From Norana najaformis (Eukaryota; Annelida; Clitellata; Crassiclitellata; Hormogastridae), in the NCBI GenBank assembly GCA_964023275.1, contig OZ029917.1, positions 24,796,505-24,860,504 of the forward strand: a stretch of DNA of 64,000 nucleotides. The letters are read 5' to 3'. The position numbers and the translations under genes are program-made. Positions 12,001 through 22,952 of this stretch are shown piece by piece (the stretch's first letter is position 1; every line of letters begins with the position of its first letter). The notes below the pieces were generated by a model. The model did not search any database, was not told the DNA's origin, and saw only the letters and a program-made list of their open reading frames with translations.

Positions 12001-13616
12001 GCCACCTTTATCTAGAGCGGTACGACTCCACCTTACATGAATCGGCTCGATTCTCAACTTGTCTCTTGCAGACAGTCAGTGGCTCCAAACTTCACTCCCT
12101 ATCAAAGCTGGCGGCTGGGTCAGTCCTCGTTTGGCTGCCTCGATTCTTCTTGGCTTCTTGGTTGCGGGCACCCAATCGCTCCAGTCCACCATGCTCAAGG
12201 ATATACACATTACTGAAGTAGAAAGTTTGATTCAGCACCGAGACAGCAGTCTTATCCACAAACAAATATACTGGGATAAGTCACTAATCAAAAGGATTGC
12301 TTCTAATCTAAATGCTTCGCTTTCTTATCCCTACCACCAAGCAGATATCAGAGCAGTTTCCGCCCAGGTGATGGCGATTGGCTGTACGCGCTAGCAATAA
12401 CAGTTTGTGGCTTGAGACTTGACGACGAGACAGTTAGAATTGCTGTTGGTTTCTGTCCTGGTACCACTCTCTGTGAATCACACATATGCATTTTTGGCTC
12501 TTTGGTTACTGGTGACGGCTCACACGGGCTGTCTTGCAGCCGAGGCCCTGGCCATACGGCTCGACATGCCTCCTGAAATGTCTTGAATTGTCGAAGTCTG
12601 ACCCCGATGGCTACCCTTCCATCAAGTAACCTACTGGCCTGTCTAGAACTGATGACAAGAGACCAGACGGGCTCACAGTGATCCTATGGCGTGCGGGACG
12701 AGGTCTCTTTTGGGACGCTACGGTGACAGATGCCTTGGCTGTTTCCTACATACCTAATACTTCATTGATTGTGGATGCTGCAGCTGAGCAGGCTGCGAAT
12801 CACAAAAACGCCAAATACAGCCAACTTCTTGTCACTGACCACTTTGTCCTTCTGGCCTTCGCAATCCTTGTTCCTATAAATAATGAGGGCATGGCCTACT
12901 TCACAGCGCTGGGACAAAGCCTCAGTAATGTCTCTGGAGATGCAAGAGAGACGACATCTTTTTCAATGTTTGGCATCGACAATTCCACGCTTCACCGTAG
13001 CACATTCTCTATGCCAGAACTTGACGAGTAGTGGTCGTTCCAGATGCTTTACAACTTCTCCAATGCGTTTTTAAATCCCGAGGGATCATAAATACCTCGA
13101 GGAAAAATAAATAAATAAATAAATAAGTTAATAAACACTACTACTACTACTACTAATAATAATAATAATATTATTATTAATATTAATATTATTATTATTA
13201 TGTTAATATAGTGTTGGTGCCTTACAGGTTATAAGATGTGTGTTCGCATCTTTCTGAACGGCGATGGGACCGAAAAAGGAAGTCACTTGTCGTTGTTCTT
13301 TGTCGTCATGCGCGGGAACTACGATGCCCTGCTTGTCTGGCCCTTCGGCCTCCGAGTGACGCTCGCCATACTTGACCAAGACGATGGAAGGCGCAGTCAC
13401 GTGGACAGTTTCCGACCGGATGCCGCAAGTACGTCTTTCCGACGACCGGTGGCAGACATGAATCCGGCTTCCGGCTTTCCAAATTTCATGCCGTTGAAAC
13501 TCCTGGAGATGCGTCGCAGTTCATTTGTTAAGGACAATGTCATGTTCGTTAAAGTGATCGTCGACACTCAAGAACAGGTTGAATTCCAATCGCGGTCTTC
13601 CATGGTTTACCGATAG
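5902..13616 (+). CDS. TRAF-family signalling adaptor / RING E3 ligase (7 coding exons)
   Basis: Complete spliced frame of 512 codons: 5903-6090, 6455-6548, 7447-7545, 8549-8620, 9812-9892, 10435-11050 and 13228-13616. All junctions are GT-AG and the phases agree throughout. Domains: RING at residues 31-78 (C31, C34, C46, H48, C51, C54, C75, C78), a TRAF zinc-finger region at about 95-190, a helical coiled coil at about 190-345 and a MATH/TRAF-C domain at about 351-500. TRAFs trimerise under TNF-receptor, IL-1R/Toll or related receptors and pass signals to NF-kB and MAPK pathways, often as ubiquitin ligases. The MATH domain has the TRAF2/3/5-type signature ([34 protein letters not shown] and later MN.ASG). 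Length matches the family. The ATG at 5903 lies one base after an acceptor-like TTTAG, implying an untranslated first exon upstream. I do not assign an orthologue number. Confidence 0.95.
6455..6548 (+). CDS. TRAF exon 2 (end of RING)
   Basis: Acceptor TTGTTTCAG. It encodes [19 protein letters not shown] and then IIKSDQ, giving the last two RING cysteines (residues 75 and 78) with a 20-residue spacing from C54. Donor CAG|GTGAAC, phase 0. The RING is thus split by an intron between its sixth and seventh ligands. Confidence 0.92.
6590..6665 (+). mobile_element. L2-like LINE 3' tail fragment
   Basis: TTTGGCGCATCGTCGCTCAA then CTTGTGCAATGTTATAGCAAC resembles the LINE 3' UTR at 5700-5755 (GGTGCGCCATCGGCTGATGACTTGTGCAAT). 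Inside TRAF intron 2. Confidence 0.5.
6773..7010 (+). repeat. RTE-type repeat, 3' region (family E)
   Basis: Includes TAATCGTAATCGTAAT, AGATTTCTACAGCGCTCAACG and CTCAGTCAAAACAAAATCGA then AGGCAAAAGGGT. The last block is identical to the minus strand at about 57540-57570, placing it in the same element as the RTE-like LINE at 56900-57640. Inside TRAF intron 2. Confidence 0.7.
7053..7180 (+). repeat. Short interspersed repeat B, copy 1
   Basis: Starts AATCTAATGACGTCTATAATGC and contains AGTGAAACCATAGTCA and GGAGAAGCC. It aligns with 27952-28082 and, inverted, with 11095-11168. Inside TRAF intron 2. Confidence 0.7.
7447..7545 (+). CDS. TRAF exon 3 (first TRAF zinc finger)
   Basis: 33 codons, phase 0 at both ends, acceptor ACGACAG and donor GAG|GTAGGC. 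It reads [19 protein letters not shown], then [14 protein letters not shown], the linker plus C..C.WKG...E of TRAF zinc fingers. Confidence 0.93.
8549..8620 (+). CDS. TRAF exon 4 (second zinc finger)
   Basis: 24 codons, acceptor CTTACACAG, donor CTC|GTAAGT, phase 0. It reads [19 protein letters not shown] then IPRHL. The NH..TCD.....C.YC....R motif is the usual start of the second TRAF zinc finger. Confidence 0.92.
8853..9095. repeat. ACT/CCACTA then AAT/ATT compound trinucleotide array
   Basis: About 145 bases of ACT-type triplets followed by AATAAT and about 60 bases of ATT. All frames across it encode homopolymers and are not genes. The ATT part probably is the tail of the inverted LINE end next to it. 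Confidence 0.95.
9096..9240 (-). mobile_element. Inverted L2-like LINE 3' end with AAT tail
   Basis: TATTGCACATGGCATCAACCGATGACGC and AGTCAGGTCGAAACCCAAAAGTCAGTCC (plus strand) match the reverse complement of the LINE 3' UTR at 5676-5750. On the minus strand the UTR runs into (AAT)n, as expected for a LINE that ends in a microsatellite tail. Inside TRAF intron 4. Confidence 0.7.
9812..9892 (+). CDS. TRAF exon 5 (zinc-finger region)
   Basis: 27 codons, acceptor TTTCTTTACAG, donor ACG|GTAAGC, phase 0. It reads [20 protein letters not shown] then PFSCGMT. It carries a C..SC pair continued by the histidines of the next exon; the finger set is shorter than in vertebrate TRAF2/3. Confidence 0.88.
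10435..11050 (+). CDS. TRAF exon 6 (coiled coil and start of MATH)
   Basis: Long exon from [18 protein letters not shown], which completes the zinc finger, through about 155 residues rich in E, L, R and Q with heptad-like spacing (trimerising coiled coil), to the start of the MATH domain ([18 protein letters not shown]). The acceptor is AATAATAG; the donor is ACAG|GTGGGT. It ends one base into a glycine codon. Confidence 0.94.
11095..11168 (-). repeat. Short interspersed repeat B, inverted partial copy
   Basis: The reverse complement reads AGCTAATCTAATGACTTCTA, a TAGCCCC block, then CATAATGCAGTAGGCAACAA, matching 27952-28020. Inside TRAF intron 6. Confidence 0.65.
11376..13120 (+). mobile_element. 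Degenerate REL-endonuclease non-LTR retrotransposon in TRAF intron 6
   Basis: Broken frames read, in order, RT motif A ([20 protein letters not shown]), motif B region ([19 protein letters not shown]), thumb region ([20 protein letters not shown]), a zinc-knuckle region ([15 protein letters not shown]) and the endonuclease ([26 protein letters not shown], then [11 protein letters not shown]). The YLDD box is missing: the frame passes from [12 protein letters not shown] with the tyrosine-aspartate block altered. Multiple frameshifts and stops make it dead. It ends with a hairpin (CCCGAGG / CCTCGAGG) and (AAAT)n. The same family is present at 28412-30300, 58054-58700 and 63480-64000. It has the zinc-knuckle plus restriction-like endonuclease layout of the CRE/NeSL/R2-type clades. 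Confidence 0.85.
13077..13202 (+). repeat. 3' hairpin and AAAT/ACT/AAT tail of the REL retroelement
   Basis: Hairpin CCCGAGG...CCTCGAGG (13077-13102), then (AAAT)n, followed after a short gap by ACT and AAT/ATT triplets up to 13202. The triplets may be tail decay or a second inverted tail. Confidence 0.75.
13228..13616 (+). CDS. TRAF exon 7 (MATH domain core and stop)
   Basis: Acceptor TTGGTGCCTTACAG. G|GT completes glycine, then [40 protein letters not shown], later [18 protein letters not shown] and [13 protein letters not shown], ending SSMVYR and TAG. These are hallmark TRAF-C beta strands. The sequence after the domain is short, as in typical TRAFs. No canonical AATAAA was spotted in the following few hundred bases. 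Confidence 0.96.
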
Positions 13617-14863
13617 TGTACGATTAGCTCGCAGTTGCTGACCCGAACTCAAGTGTTGATTCAAGGCACAGTCGTCCAAAACTGATTTGGCCAATGTCTT
13701 GTCTCCCTGACCCTTGATCCTTATTTGTGAAAATAACGGCTTTGCACATTTACTTAGTATGCGTCAGTTCCATCGATTGCTTAAACGTGTATGTTATAGA
13801 AGTTATAGCATCCACTACAATTGTCTATATTAGATTATACATAATATTAGGTTAGATACTCAAATCAGTCGACTGTACCGCGAGTCTTCTCCTCTTTTTC
13901 CTTCTCCTTATTCTCTTCTCTTCTTAGCCTCTGATGTGTTTCACATCGTCGACCTTTGCCTTCTCCTCACTCCTGTTTCTTTGCTCACTACCTACCTCTC
14001 TTGAAATACAGTCTCTTGTTTATTGCTTAATCATCGTCGTTCTTGGTCTGGTTTCTACTGGTTTTATGTCTAATCATCCAACCCTAAGCGATAGTTCTAC
14101 AATCATACTCTATGCAGACTAGGCCTATGCAGATCACTGGCTCATTGTTTTCCTGACCGCTGAATCTGTTAGCATCTCTGTGTGCGTACGAGGTTCGATT
14201 CCCAGTGCGTCGCATGAATTTAAGAACCGTCATGTATCTCAACACAACATGTTATCATACTGCTACTGGTGCTTTCTGCACTTAAGCCACAAGATCTTCC
14301 AACCGTGGGATAATGTCTCAGGGGATAGTCCTTCATAGAAAGCATCCCATATTCCATGTCCCATATGTGATAAGTAGGGGATATGCTCATTTCCTTTTCT
14401 TTAGGCCCTTGAACCGGCAATGGACGAATCCCAAGGTCCTGGCAGAGCCCAGTGCATCGCAGAATTTGTCGTTTACTTCCCAGCTTACGTCGGTACCAAA
14501 TTCTACTGCTTGGCGACAGAGACGCGGTATGCGCAAACAACTTATCCAGGATCGTTACACAGAGTCGAACTCGCAACCGCATGATCATTGACCAAATGCG
14601 TTCTCGATTGACCACCGTGCCTCAAACCGTCATAGAGGCGTGCAATAAATTAGCTAATTTCTTAATTCGTTACTACAAATCTACTGTGCATAAGCTCTGC
14701 TACATTCGGACATACATACACACTTTTATTCTCGCTTCTGTACGTCTAGGTGTGGTATCTTAATTGCTTGACCCATCTATCTCGTTTGTGTATTTCTGTC
14801 CATATACTTAGTTTGATGAGTAAAGTGAGTAAGTAAGTTTGCTGATAGAAATTTAACTCGTAA
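13617..14863. other. Downstream flank of the TRAF gene
   Basis: Unique-looking sequence. Short overlapping frames on both strands (for example around 14220-14760) show no family match or splice-supported structure. It probably contains the TRAF 3' UTR at its start. Confidence 0.5.
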
Positions 14864-15044
14864 AGTGATTGCAGGGGCGTAGCAATAGATTGTGCATGTT
14901 GTGCAAAGCATAAGGGCCCACGAGACCAGAGGCCCCTGTGCCCCAAGGGGCCAAGGCCCGGTTGCTCAATTACTTAAAGAAAAATAGCCAAAGTTCAGTT
15001 TGCACAAGGGCCCTCGGAAGGCTAGCTACGCCACCGAGTGATTG
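14864..15044. mobile_element. hAT-type MITE with 8 bp target-site duplication
   Basis: A 165 bp element (14872-15036) is flanked by a perfect 8 bp direct repeat AGTGATTG (14864-14871 and 15037-15044), the size typical of hAT insertions. Termini are imperfect inverted repeats: left CAGGGGCGTAGC, right (reversed) CGGTGGCGTAGC, 10 of 12 matching. The interior is GC-rich with GGCCC blocks and no coding frame, so it is non-autonomous. Confidence 0.85.
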
Positions 15045-18000
15045 TATTCCTCGTGCAGATATAATTCCCGCTGTCTCAGTTTCCACAATGGCCACAAATT
15101 GAAATGGAAAGGCGCGAAATGTTTTGGCCACCCCGTCCGTTCATCTGGGTGCCGTAGGCGAAAATAATGCGATGACAGTGTATCGTCGTCGCAGGCCTTC
15201 TATTTGCAGGGTGTTCCTCATTTCATTGGAGATTGGCCTCGATGCATACAAGCATGCAGTCACCGCAAATGGCCGGCTCTTCTTCCTCGTCGGTCGGCTG
15301 CAATTAGAGCGAGCGATAATCGGGGAGGGTATCGCTCGCTTGCTCAGCGTCGTTCGTTGTTCTTCCCAGAGGAGTTTGCCGCATCGTAATTCATTAGCAT
15401 TCGATTCCCAGGTGGGATTATTTACCTTGCATTCGCCCGATTGGACCGTGTTGCATCTGGGCACATAAGCATCATCCGCGCCGCCTAGTCACGCATGTGC
15501 TGTCGTCTCTCGTCGTAGCCCGCCAACGATAATCATCATTACCATCGTCATCACTACAGCCGCATACTAAAACGCCGATCGTTTTAACGGCGAGCGAATG
15601 AAAGCTTCGCTGGCCCAAAGGCCAACGCAGCCTCATCAGAATTTCTACCGCAGTGGAATACCAAAACAACATTATGTTGTCCATGCACCACTTCCACCTT
15701 CAAGAATAAATACCACCTGCTTTCATACCCCCACCAGTCATCGTCGTCGTCGTCCTCTGCAAAATGTAAAAGGCAATGGCGTGTGTTCTTGGGACGTCAA
15801 GTAATTCAAAGAAGTTTGAGGCATCACAGAAGCGCAATTGTGGTGATAATGTATGCAGGTATGTATTATCATTATTTTTAATTATTAATTTCTATCGCGT
15901 CGATGTCTAATATCTTGAGTTTGTCTGCCTTGCAGCCTACATGATTGGATTCGATTCAAAGTATGCGATCGTAGGCCTGGTGTCCTACGCTGAACCGGTT
16001 GGACGGTGAATCGCTGAAGACAGAGATACTGCTGGAAGGAGACAAAAACTGGCCTCCATGAAATTCAGTGGTTTAACAGATTTATTGTTTCTATTTATAA
16101 TTCATCATGGTTCACATTCAGAACTGTCACAGTCGCTGTAATCATTGATGTACTACTGTTAATCGAACGACTGCTCGAATTTGATGAACAATCTTGCAGG
16201 CTGCTGGGTTAAAGATGATGAAATGCATTTTTGGTACATCACCCAAGAACGAGCAGCATCCAGTGTCTTTTTACGGTCTCTGTCTCAACCAAGGAAGCAC
16301 AGCCTGTGCTTTCATCGAAGGTGAACATTTGCTGAAATCACTTCCCAACAATGTGGCACAATGACCATTTTGCACATCTAGCAGACATTGATGCTTTTTC
16401 GATCTCCCTGTTGAAGCCTGGCCAGTAAACCCTTTGTTTCTCGATGAAAGAAGACCTTGTGAAGAACCTGGCTTGTGTGAATGACTGCTGAACGTCGCGT
16501 CGCTCTGATCCAGGCCTTCAGTGCAACTATCACTAAAGATCAATCACAGAAACAGTATCTTCTGAAAGTCGTAGAAAGACACAGAAGAGAGTTTTAAAAG
16601 TGCAACCGTGATATTTATGTCCAACGGATGTTTAAACAATCTCTATGTTTTATTCTTCTTTTCTACCACTGTTTTTCTGACGAAAGTTCCAATTTGTTAA
16701 GTTTCTATTTTCTATTACCGTGCATAGAGTATAGCACGACATTACGACTGCTAAGTATTTAGTGTTTATTGATAGCATCCATAATTAATCTTTCATACAA
16801 TACCAAACCCATCCTCATCTATTCAGCCGTAAGTTTATAAACTTTGTCTAAAATGGGTAAATATTGTGTCAGGGGAAGAAATTTAAAAAAAATCGGAGAC
16901 CTTGTGGAACCTGCAAACATTTTACAGATTTTCTGAAATGTTGCATATGGCATTTTGGGAGAAAAAGAAAACTTTGTGGAAAATAAGACTAACGTTTTGA
17001 AAAAGTTGACACCCTAAGGTAGTTAGGTTCAGTTTCGAGTCAAAATCCATCGGTGAAGCAGTTAGATTCACAGAGAAAGATGGCAAAGGGGATGACTTTG
17101 GAAACTGAAGATACAACAAAGACAAGGAGAAGCGAAAGTGTTGTTCATAGGCTTTTAAAAGTGAAGTTTCTTTATACGAATAAATGGCCTGAGCAGATAT
17201 TGCCAATAGCAATGGGTTGAATTTCTATGGAAAATTTGTGGTTGGCAAAATATCTTATATTCAAACAAAAACACATGGTAATTTTTCAGATACAAAGTTT
17301 TGCTGACTAGAATGTTATTAGGCAAACACGCGCTGTGTGACACGGTGGTCGATTGGTTGAGTTTTCAACTTGTGACGCGGAAAGTGTGGGCTCTTGGCTC
17401 TTGCCTCCATAATTCGACCGCTGCGTAATTGACTTTGAGCAAATCCTTTTAGTGCCGTCAATTGATAGTCCTTAGACAGTCATTGTCATCATCATCGTCG
17501 TCGTCGTTATCGTCATCATCATCATTGTCATCATCGCTGTCCATGGGTTGAAAGCTCCTAGGCATGCAACGAGTATTGAATCGTTTCATTCCACTCATGC
17601 AGCAGGCAACGGTTGGATGCCTGTTAGGCGTCAGTGTTCTACTTCGTTATGAAAGTGTCTGTAAGGCCTTCCCATTCTAGTTGTACCGCCCATATAGCCC
17701 AACATCACAGTTCTGATCTTTCACCGTTTTTCTTGCTGCATATGTCGAAGAAGACCTGGTCCCCATCTGGTGATCACTGCATTCTAGGTCTTCTTTTATA
17801 TTCAGCTCTCTTCTTCGCTGTTCGTGATTTTCTGCGACCAGTTGAGATATAGGATTCTTTTTTACAACAGTACATTTCACACGCCTGTATATTTGCTATG
17901 TCGATCGTCTTAAATATACAATTGTGACAGGGAGGCATATAAAGTTGTGCTGACTAAGCATTTTCTCACTACATATGTGTTCATATTGGTGGCATGGCTC

Positions 18001-21000
18001 ATTGTTTTAATTTGAGGCGTTAAGTCCTGTCATGGCTCCTTTTACTTTTGATATGCGTCTTTTTCTCTATATGCCCATTGTGCGTTATAGTGGCGCTAAT
18101 TAAATGCAATTCGAAACACAGCACGCTCTAGCGTACGCACGTACATAGGCTATGCGTGTGCGTTCATATATTAACTCATTAAGTGGATGACATTGGACTT
18201 ACATTACGTTACATTGCAGTGGATGGAAGAAAGGCCCTAAGTACGGACCGATCTATTGATGTGAATTGTATTAAGTTTATTAGGATTCTAGGCTAGCTGT
18301 TTCGATAATCACATTTATCCAGCGGAAGTATTAAGGGAATAAATATATTTGCCTGCGCCATATTGAAATTGATTTAAGAACACCGGTACTCTAACCGGCT
18401 TAATCTTCCGAGCAAACAGTATCAGTTGCACGCAAGCTCGGAGCAGAACGCGCTGAGCAAAGCCCTTAGGCGCGCTCGGTCGCTGCCTGCTGCGTGCCGC
18501 ATCTTATGCGATCCGCGCCGATATAATTGCACGGCATCTTTTCTTTCCAATAGAAGCAGAAGGAGGTCGCTCGCAGACACGCGGTGTCACAGGATGGTAA
18601 AGATTCAAGTCTACTGTAGAATCATCAGCTTCAGCAGCAGCAGCAGCAGCAACTACTTCAACAGGCAACTGTGTGCAATTGAGAAAGTGGCGTGTTAAGT
18701 ATAGCTTATATGTAGGTGTCTACATGAATAAAAGTGTCCGACTGCTGCGTACCGTCCGTCTACGCTGACTGAAAACGCAGTCAACTTCGTAACGGTTTGT
18801 CTAAAACCGAGACACACTCGAATCTATTTCTCCTTTTTCCATGCTTAGCTTATGAAGAGAAATTTTGGAAACTGATCGCTGCTGTGGAGCTGTAGAAGTT
18901 ATTAGGATTTTGATTAAATCATTGCTATAGGAACGTATTTCGCTGACTATTGTTCATTAGAAGCATTTAATAAACGAGCGACTCAATTGATGCTATTTAT
19001 TTTACCACTGTTGCTATGTCGTATTTACATCGATCATTTAGACTTCAGACAATCCTCACAAGAGTTTTACATTAATTCATTAATTACTTTAATACAACAT
19101 AATATGAAATTATCATTTGTAGGTGTGGACGCATTTCTTCTCCATTGTTGCGAACAACTGCATGTGAGGCGTAGGCATACAAAGTACTTGCCTATCATAC
19201 TTTATTTCGTCAGATTCGCGCCAAGTACCGAATTGTATCGAAAAGCCGAAGGTCGTTCTTGGCGTCGCAAATTGGACGAGGCGTGTTTTCTGTTTAGTCT
19301 CGGTTACTGAGAGAAAACTCGTGGTATTCGTAGAAGGCAATTAAACCGTGGATTTTCGAAAAGATGTTCCGATAGCCATTGAACGCTCGGATCAAAATCA
19401 ATCGTTGCTTTCGACTGCAATCTGGTCTAGGCTGTTGCTATAGCAACACATCACTTGCGGAGTATCGACACCATCGTTGTCAAGTTAATAACATCATTGC
19501 ATATCAACCGCAAAGTGCAATAGTAGTGGCCGTGTCTAACCACAGAGAAGGACTTGTCGCGCTGGTACGAGTATAAAACAGCCTACAAGTGAAGTTCTTT
19601 TGCGCCAGGAATCGTCAGTTTCGCTAGATAGCGTTTTTTGAGACGATATTAAACCATATAGCAGCGGGATTCTGATGCGTGGATCAAAAATGGCGGAGGT
19701 GACAACGGAAGACGGACAGCAGAGATCGGTCGATGAAAGGGCAAAGGTCATTGGAGGTTAGAAGCGTTCAGTTGCTGTTTATGTTCCTCGTGGCTCACGG
19801 CCCGAATCTCTCTCATCTGACACTCGACATACATACACTCTTCTTGATATTGTTATAAGTTAGCCTTTGTTCATGCTATAGCGGTATACGGAAGCGAAGC
19901 GCCCATTTTGTTTACTCGAGTTAGGAACCTTAAACGAGGGGACAAACTCCAAATTCATGTAAACAATACCAGTCCATCTGAGGACTTTGTATTGTAATGA
20001 ATTCTACTGTATATTTTAATTTATACAGCAGCCACCAAGATCCTGCATGACAGACTTGTTACAACCCACAGTTGTAGTAATAGCATAGTCGCAGAGCATG
20101 TATGTCAGTGATTGTTGAGATAGCGACTTTAGAGACCCTTTTAAAGGAGCTGCTATTCCACAATGCTGTTCTCACTTCTTTAACTCTATCTCTCTGTCTG
20201 TCTCTTTGTCTCTTAGCCGTCTTAAACATGTCCTGTCTTTCCGCCTTTGTTAATATTTAATTACTATTCTTTTCATTTTGTTCTCTCTCTCTTTCTCTCT
20301 CTTCTCTCACTCTCTCTTCTCTTTCTCCTTATCTCTGTCTCTCTCTTCTCTTTCTGTTTTCCTGTCTCCATCTCTCTCCTAACAGTGCAAACATAATGAC
20401 AAAACGCGTAAATTCGGAAACCGAAACCCCCCTTACAAACTGCCAGTTGGACACGACGGACTGTTATTCGAAGCCCCGACTCCGTGATTACAGCTGACCA
20501 TTAGGTTAAACAATTCATGTGCTTGGTTCATGTACCGACGAGAATCAGGTCATCCAACGAACCGAAGCCGGCGTAAGAGCTCTTGTAAAGAACACGCAAA
20601 CACTTAGGATGAAAGAAGCAGCTGCCTAAGGCGGTCCAAGAACCACGCAGCGCTACACGAGTCAACTGTTAACAGAGGAAGGAAATTATCAAATGGACTG
20701 ACGACAGATGTCGTAAAGATAAAGAAGCAACAAGCTGGGAATAAGGATTTTATGCTTACAATGCATAAAATATGCCTACAATATGTCTTCGCTTCTTTGT
20801 TCCTGGCTATCCATCCTTTGTATCGTTATAAAATGTGTTCTCTTCTTTCCATCGTTCTGTCTGCCTGTTTTCATCTGCCTGCCTTTCTTCTTGTAGGCCC
20901 TAAATTTGGATGTTTTCAATTTTTATCTTATATTTATTTTGCTTACTTCCAAATTTTAGTTCTTCGAACATGGCTTTTTTATCCCCCCAGCCATACACAG

Positions 21001-21615
21001 TTCAATTATTTTGGTAATAAAACTACATTTTTCTCTCGCTCTCTTCAGCTTGCTTCTTGTAAATGCTTTTTATTTTCAGTTCTTTTATTCCTGTATCCTT
21101 GTATCTTTGCGTGTGTGTCTGTGTGTGTCTGCCTGTATGTCTGTCTGTCTGTATGTATGTATGTCTGTCTGTCTGCTGTCTCTTCTCTTCTCTCCTTTTC
21201 CCTTATCTTCTCTCGCTCCATCTCTGTTTCAGTCTTTCCCTCCATGTTCTTTTCAGTTTCTACGCCTGCAAATCAACTTCTTTCTGCCTCTGAACCGCAG
21301 GATCCATTCGTTTCGAAAGCATCATCCGCCTAGAACATAGTTCCGTCCGTATCCCATCGCTCTATTCGGCGACCATCGTCGAAATCAATCCGCCGACGAC
21401 GACGACGACGAATCGCTTACTCGTTGGCGCTAAGTCTGAGCCTAGACAGCGGACGAAGCAATCTCGCAGCATCCCGGAAGCTGGCGTTTGCAAAGGATTT
21501 CAACTGAACAGATATTTTGCGTAGCGCTCGTTAAACGCTGTCACCGTAAATCTTTTCTCTTGCTTCATCCAGCGATCGGCTTCCTAGGCGACCACCTAAA
21601 CCGCACTGCCTAGAG
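15045..21615. other. Gene-poor interval with no recognised exon
   Basis: Mostly unique sequence. GC-balanced stretches at 15110-15500 and 18420-18600 are open on both strands but match nothing I recognise. Low-complexity parts: CATCGTCGT at 17486-17540, CT-rich tracts at 20190-20380 and 21030-21245. An AAAATGGCGG motif (YY1-like) occurs near 19687. No RT or transposase motif was seen. Confidence 0.5.
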
Positions 21616-21621
21616 TAAGGT

Positions 21622-22060
21622 TTGGTATCTTCTATTAGATTACGCTATACACTACTCTATGGATCGGAAATTTGGCCAATGACGGTGGCAAACAAGAAGA
21701 GACTGGCTGCACGAATTCTGCACATTTCGTGGCGTGATAAAATATCAAATAAAACCATAAGAGAAAGGACGGGACACGAGGATATACAAAATGTCATCAG
21801 AAAGAGAAGACTGAAATGGATGGGACATGTAATTCGTATGGACAAAGATAGGCAAGCCAATCAAGCAATGAACTGAATTCCTAAAGGGAAACGGAGGAGG
21901 GGAAGACCAAGGAAGAACTTACCAGAGACCATCAGAGACGACCTTGGGTGTTTGGAGATGTCGTGGGATGAGGCAGGAAGACTGGCGGCCGACAGAGATG
22001 AATGCTGCGTTGAAGAAGAAGAAGAAGAAGAAGAAGAAGAAGAAGAAGAAGAAGAAGCTG
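21622..22060 (+). mobile_element. RTE/Jockey-type LINE, 3' end with GAA tail
   Basis: The frame reads LLYGSEIWPMT, KKRLAARILHISWRDKISN, RRLKWMGHVIRM, one stop, then KRRRGRPRKNLPETIRDDLG. This is the post-RT C-terminal region (LLYGSETW...R..GH..R.....GRP...W...I..DL). One in-frame TGA near 21874 and truncation show it is dead. It ends in about 16 GAA units (22009-22058), which look like a microsatellite 3' tail. Confidence 0.8.
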
Positions 22061-22769
22061 CGTTGCTCGATGTGCATACCTGCAGAGGAGAGACTAAGTA
22101 CTAAGTAAGTAAGTAAGTATACACGTAATGTCCGCAGAGATCTCTGTGGCTGATAAGGTCCGACTGATGACATCTCACCGTCTGCTGTTGCTAAATTGCT
22201 AAATGAAGCCATTGTTTGGTAACAAGCGATCAATGTGAGCAACATCCAGACATAGTTTCTTCAAGTGTATAAGACATAGGTCATCAGCTTGGGGCTTATA
22301 GTAGATGTGTCTATGACCTGACAACTCCCATCTTCAAGGCTAACGATGTGCTCCTTGGAAAGGATCTTAAAAGGAAAATAAGGCGCTACGAAAATGACCA
22401 CACGCATACATGCACACATATGCACAAATACATACACAAATGCATGCATGCGTGCATACATAAATACTGTGCATGCATACATACATAATACATACTTACA
22501 TTCATGTCATGGCCCTAACCATAGAATTGACCTGGATCTTACCCCACGTGATACGATTGTCCTGCTTCTGGGTCGGAGAGGTGAAATCGTGCGCTGAAGC
22601 CGGATAAACTGATTGGCGGCCTATCGAATGGCGCCAGTTATTTTGCTGAATCTTGGGCGTCTGGTTATCTGAGGAAGATGGAGATGAAGACAGACGCAGG
22701 AGGAGGAGTATAAGGTTAAGGGATTTTCTGGATGGGATGTTGCCCCTGCGACCGAGGCTACACTACTAA

Positions 22770-22945
22770 GCCACTTGTCATCTGTACGCTGATGATATTC
22801 AGCTCTATGTTTCCTTGGACAAGTCCTCATCTTCCAGCTCGTTTACTCATTACCTAAGGTCTTTCTTTAACCGAGTGCAGTCTTAGATGGCAGAAAATGG
22901 ACTGCTCCTAAATCCACTTAATACTAAGTTCCTACTTTTTGCTAT
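22770..22945 (+). mobile_element. CR1/L2-like LINE fragment carrying the YADD box
   Basis: Reads CHLYADDIQLYVSLDKS then ENGLLLNPLNTKFLLF, the RT motif C (YADD) and following motif D of CR1/L2 elements. One in-frame TAG lies between. It is only a fragment; the region immediately downstream is a minus-strand LINE of another clade. Confidence 0.75.
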
Positions 22946-22952
22946 TGTATAG

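Noticed and set aside
15124-15468. 114- and 107-codon frames on opposite strands
   Set aside because: They overlap antisense with similar lengths, match nothing recognisable and show no splice context; could be conserved non-coding DNA but I cannot support that.
16271-16543. 90-codon minus frame suspected to be a transposase piece
   Set aside because: No DDE, RT or zinc-finger motif could be found.
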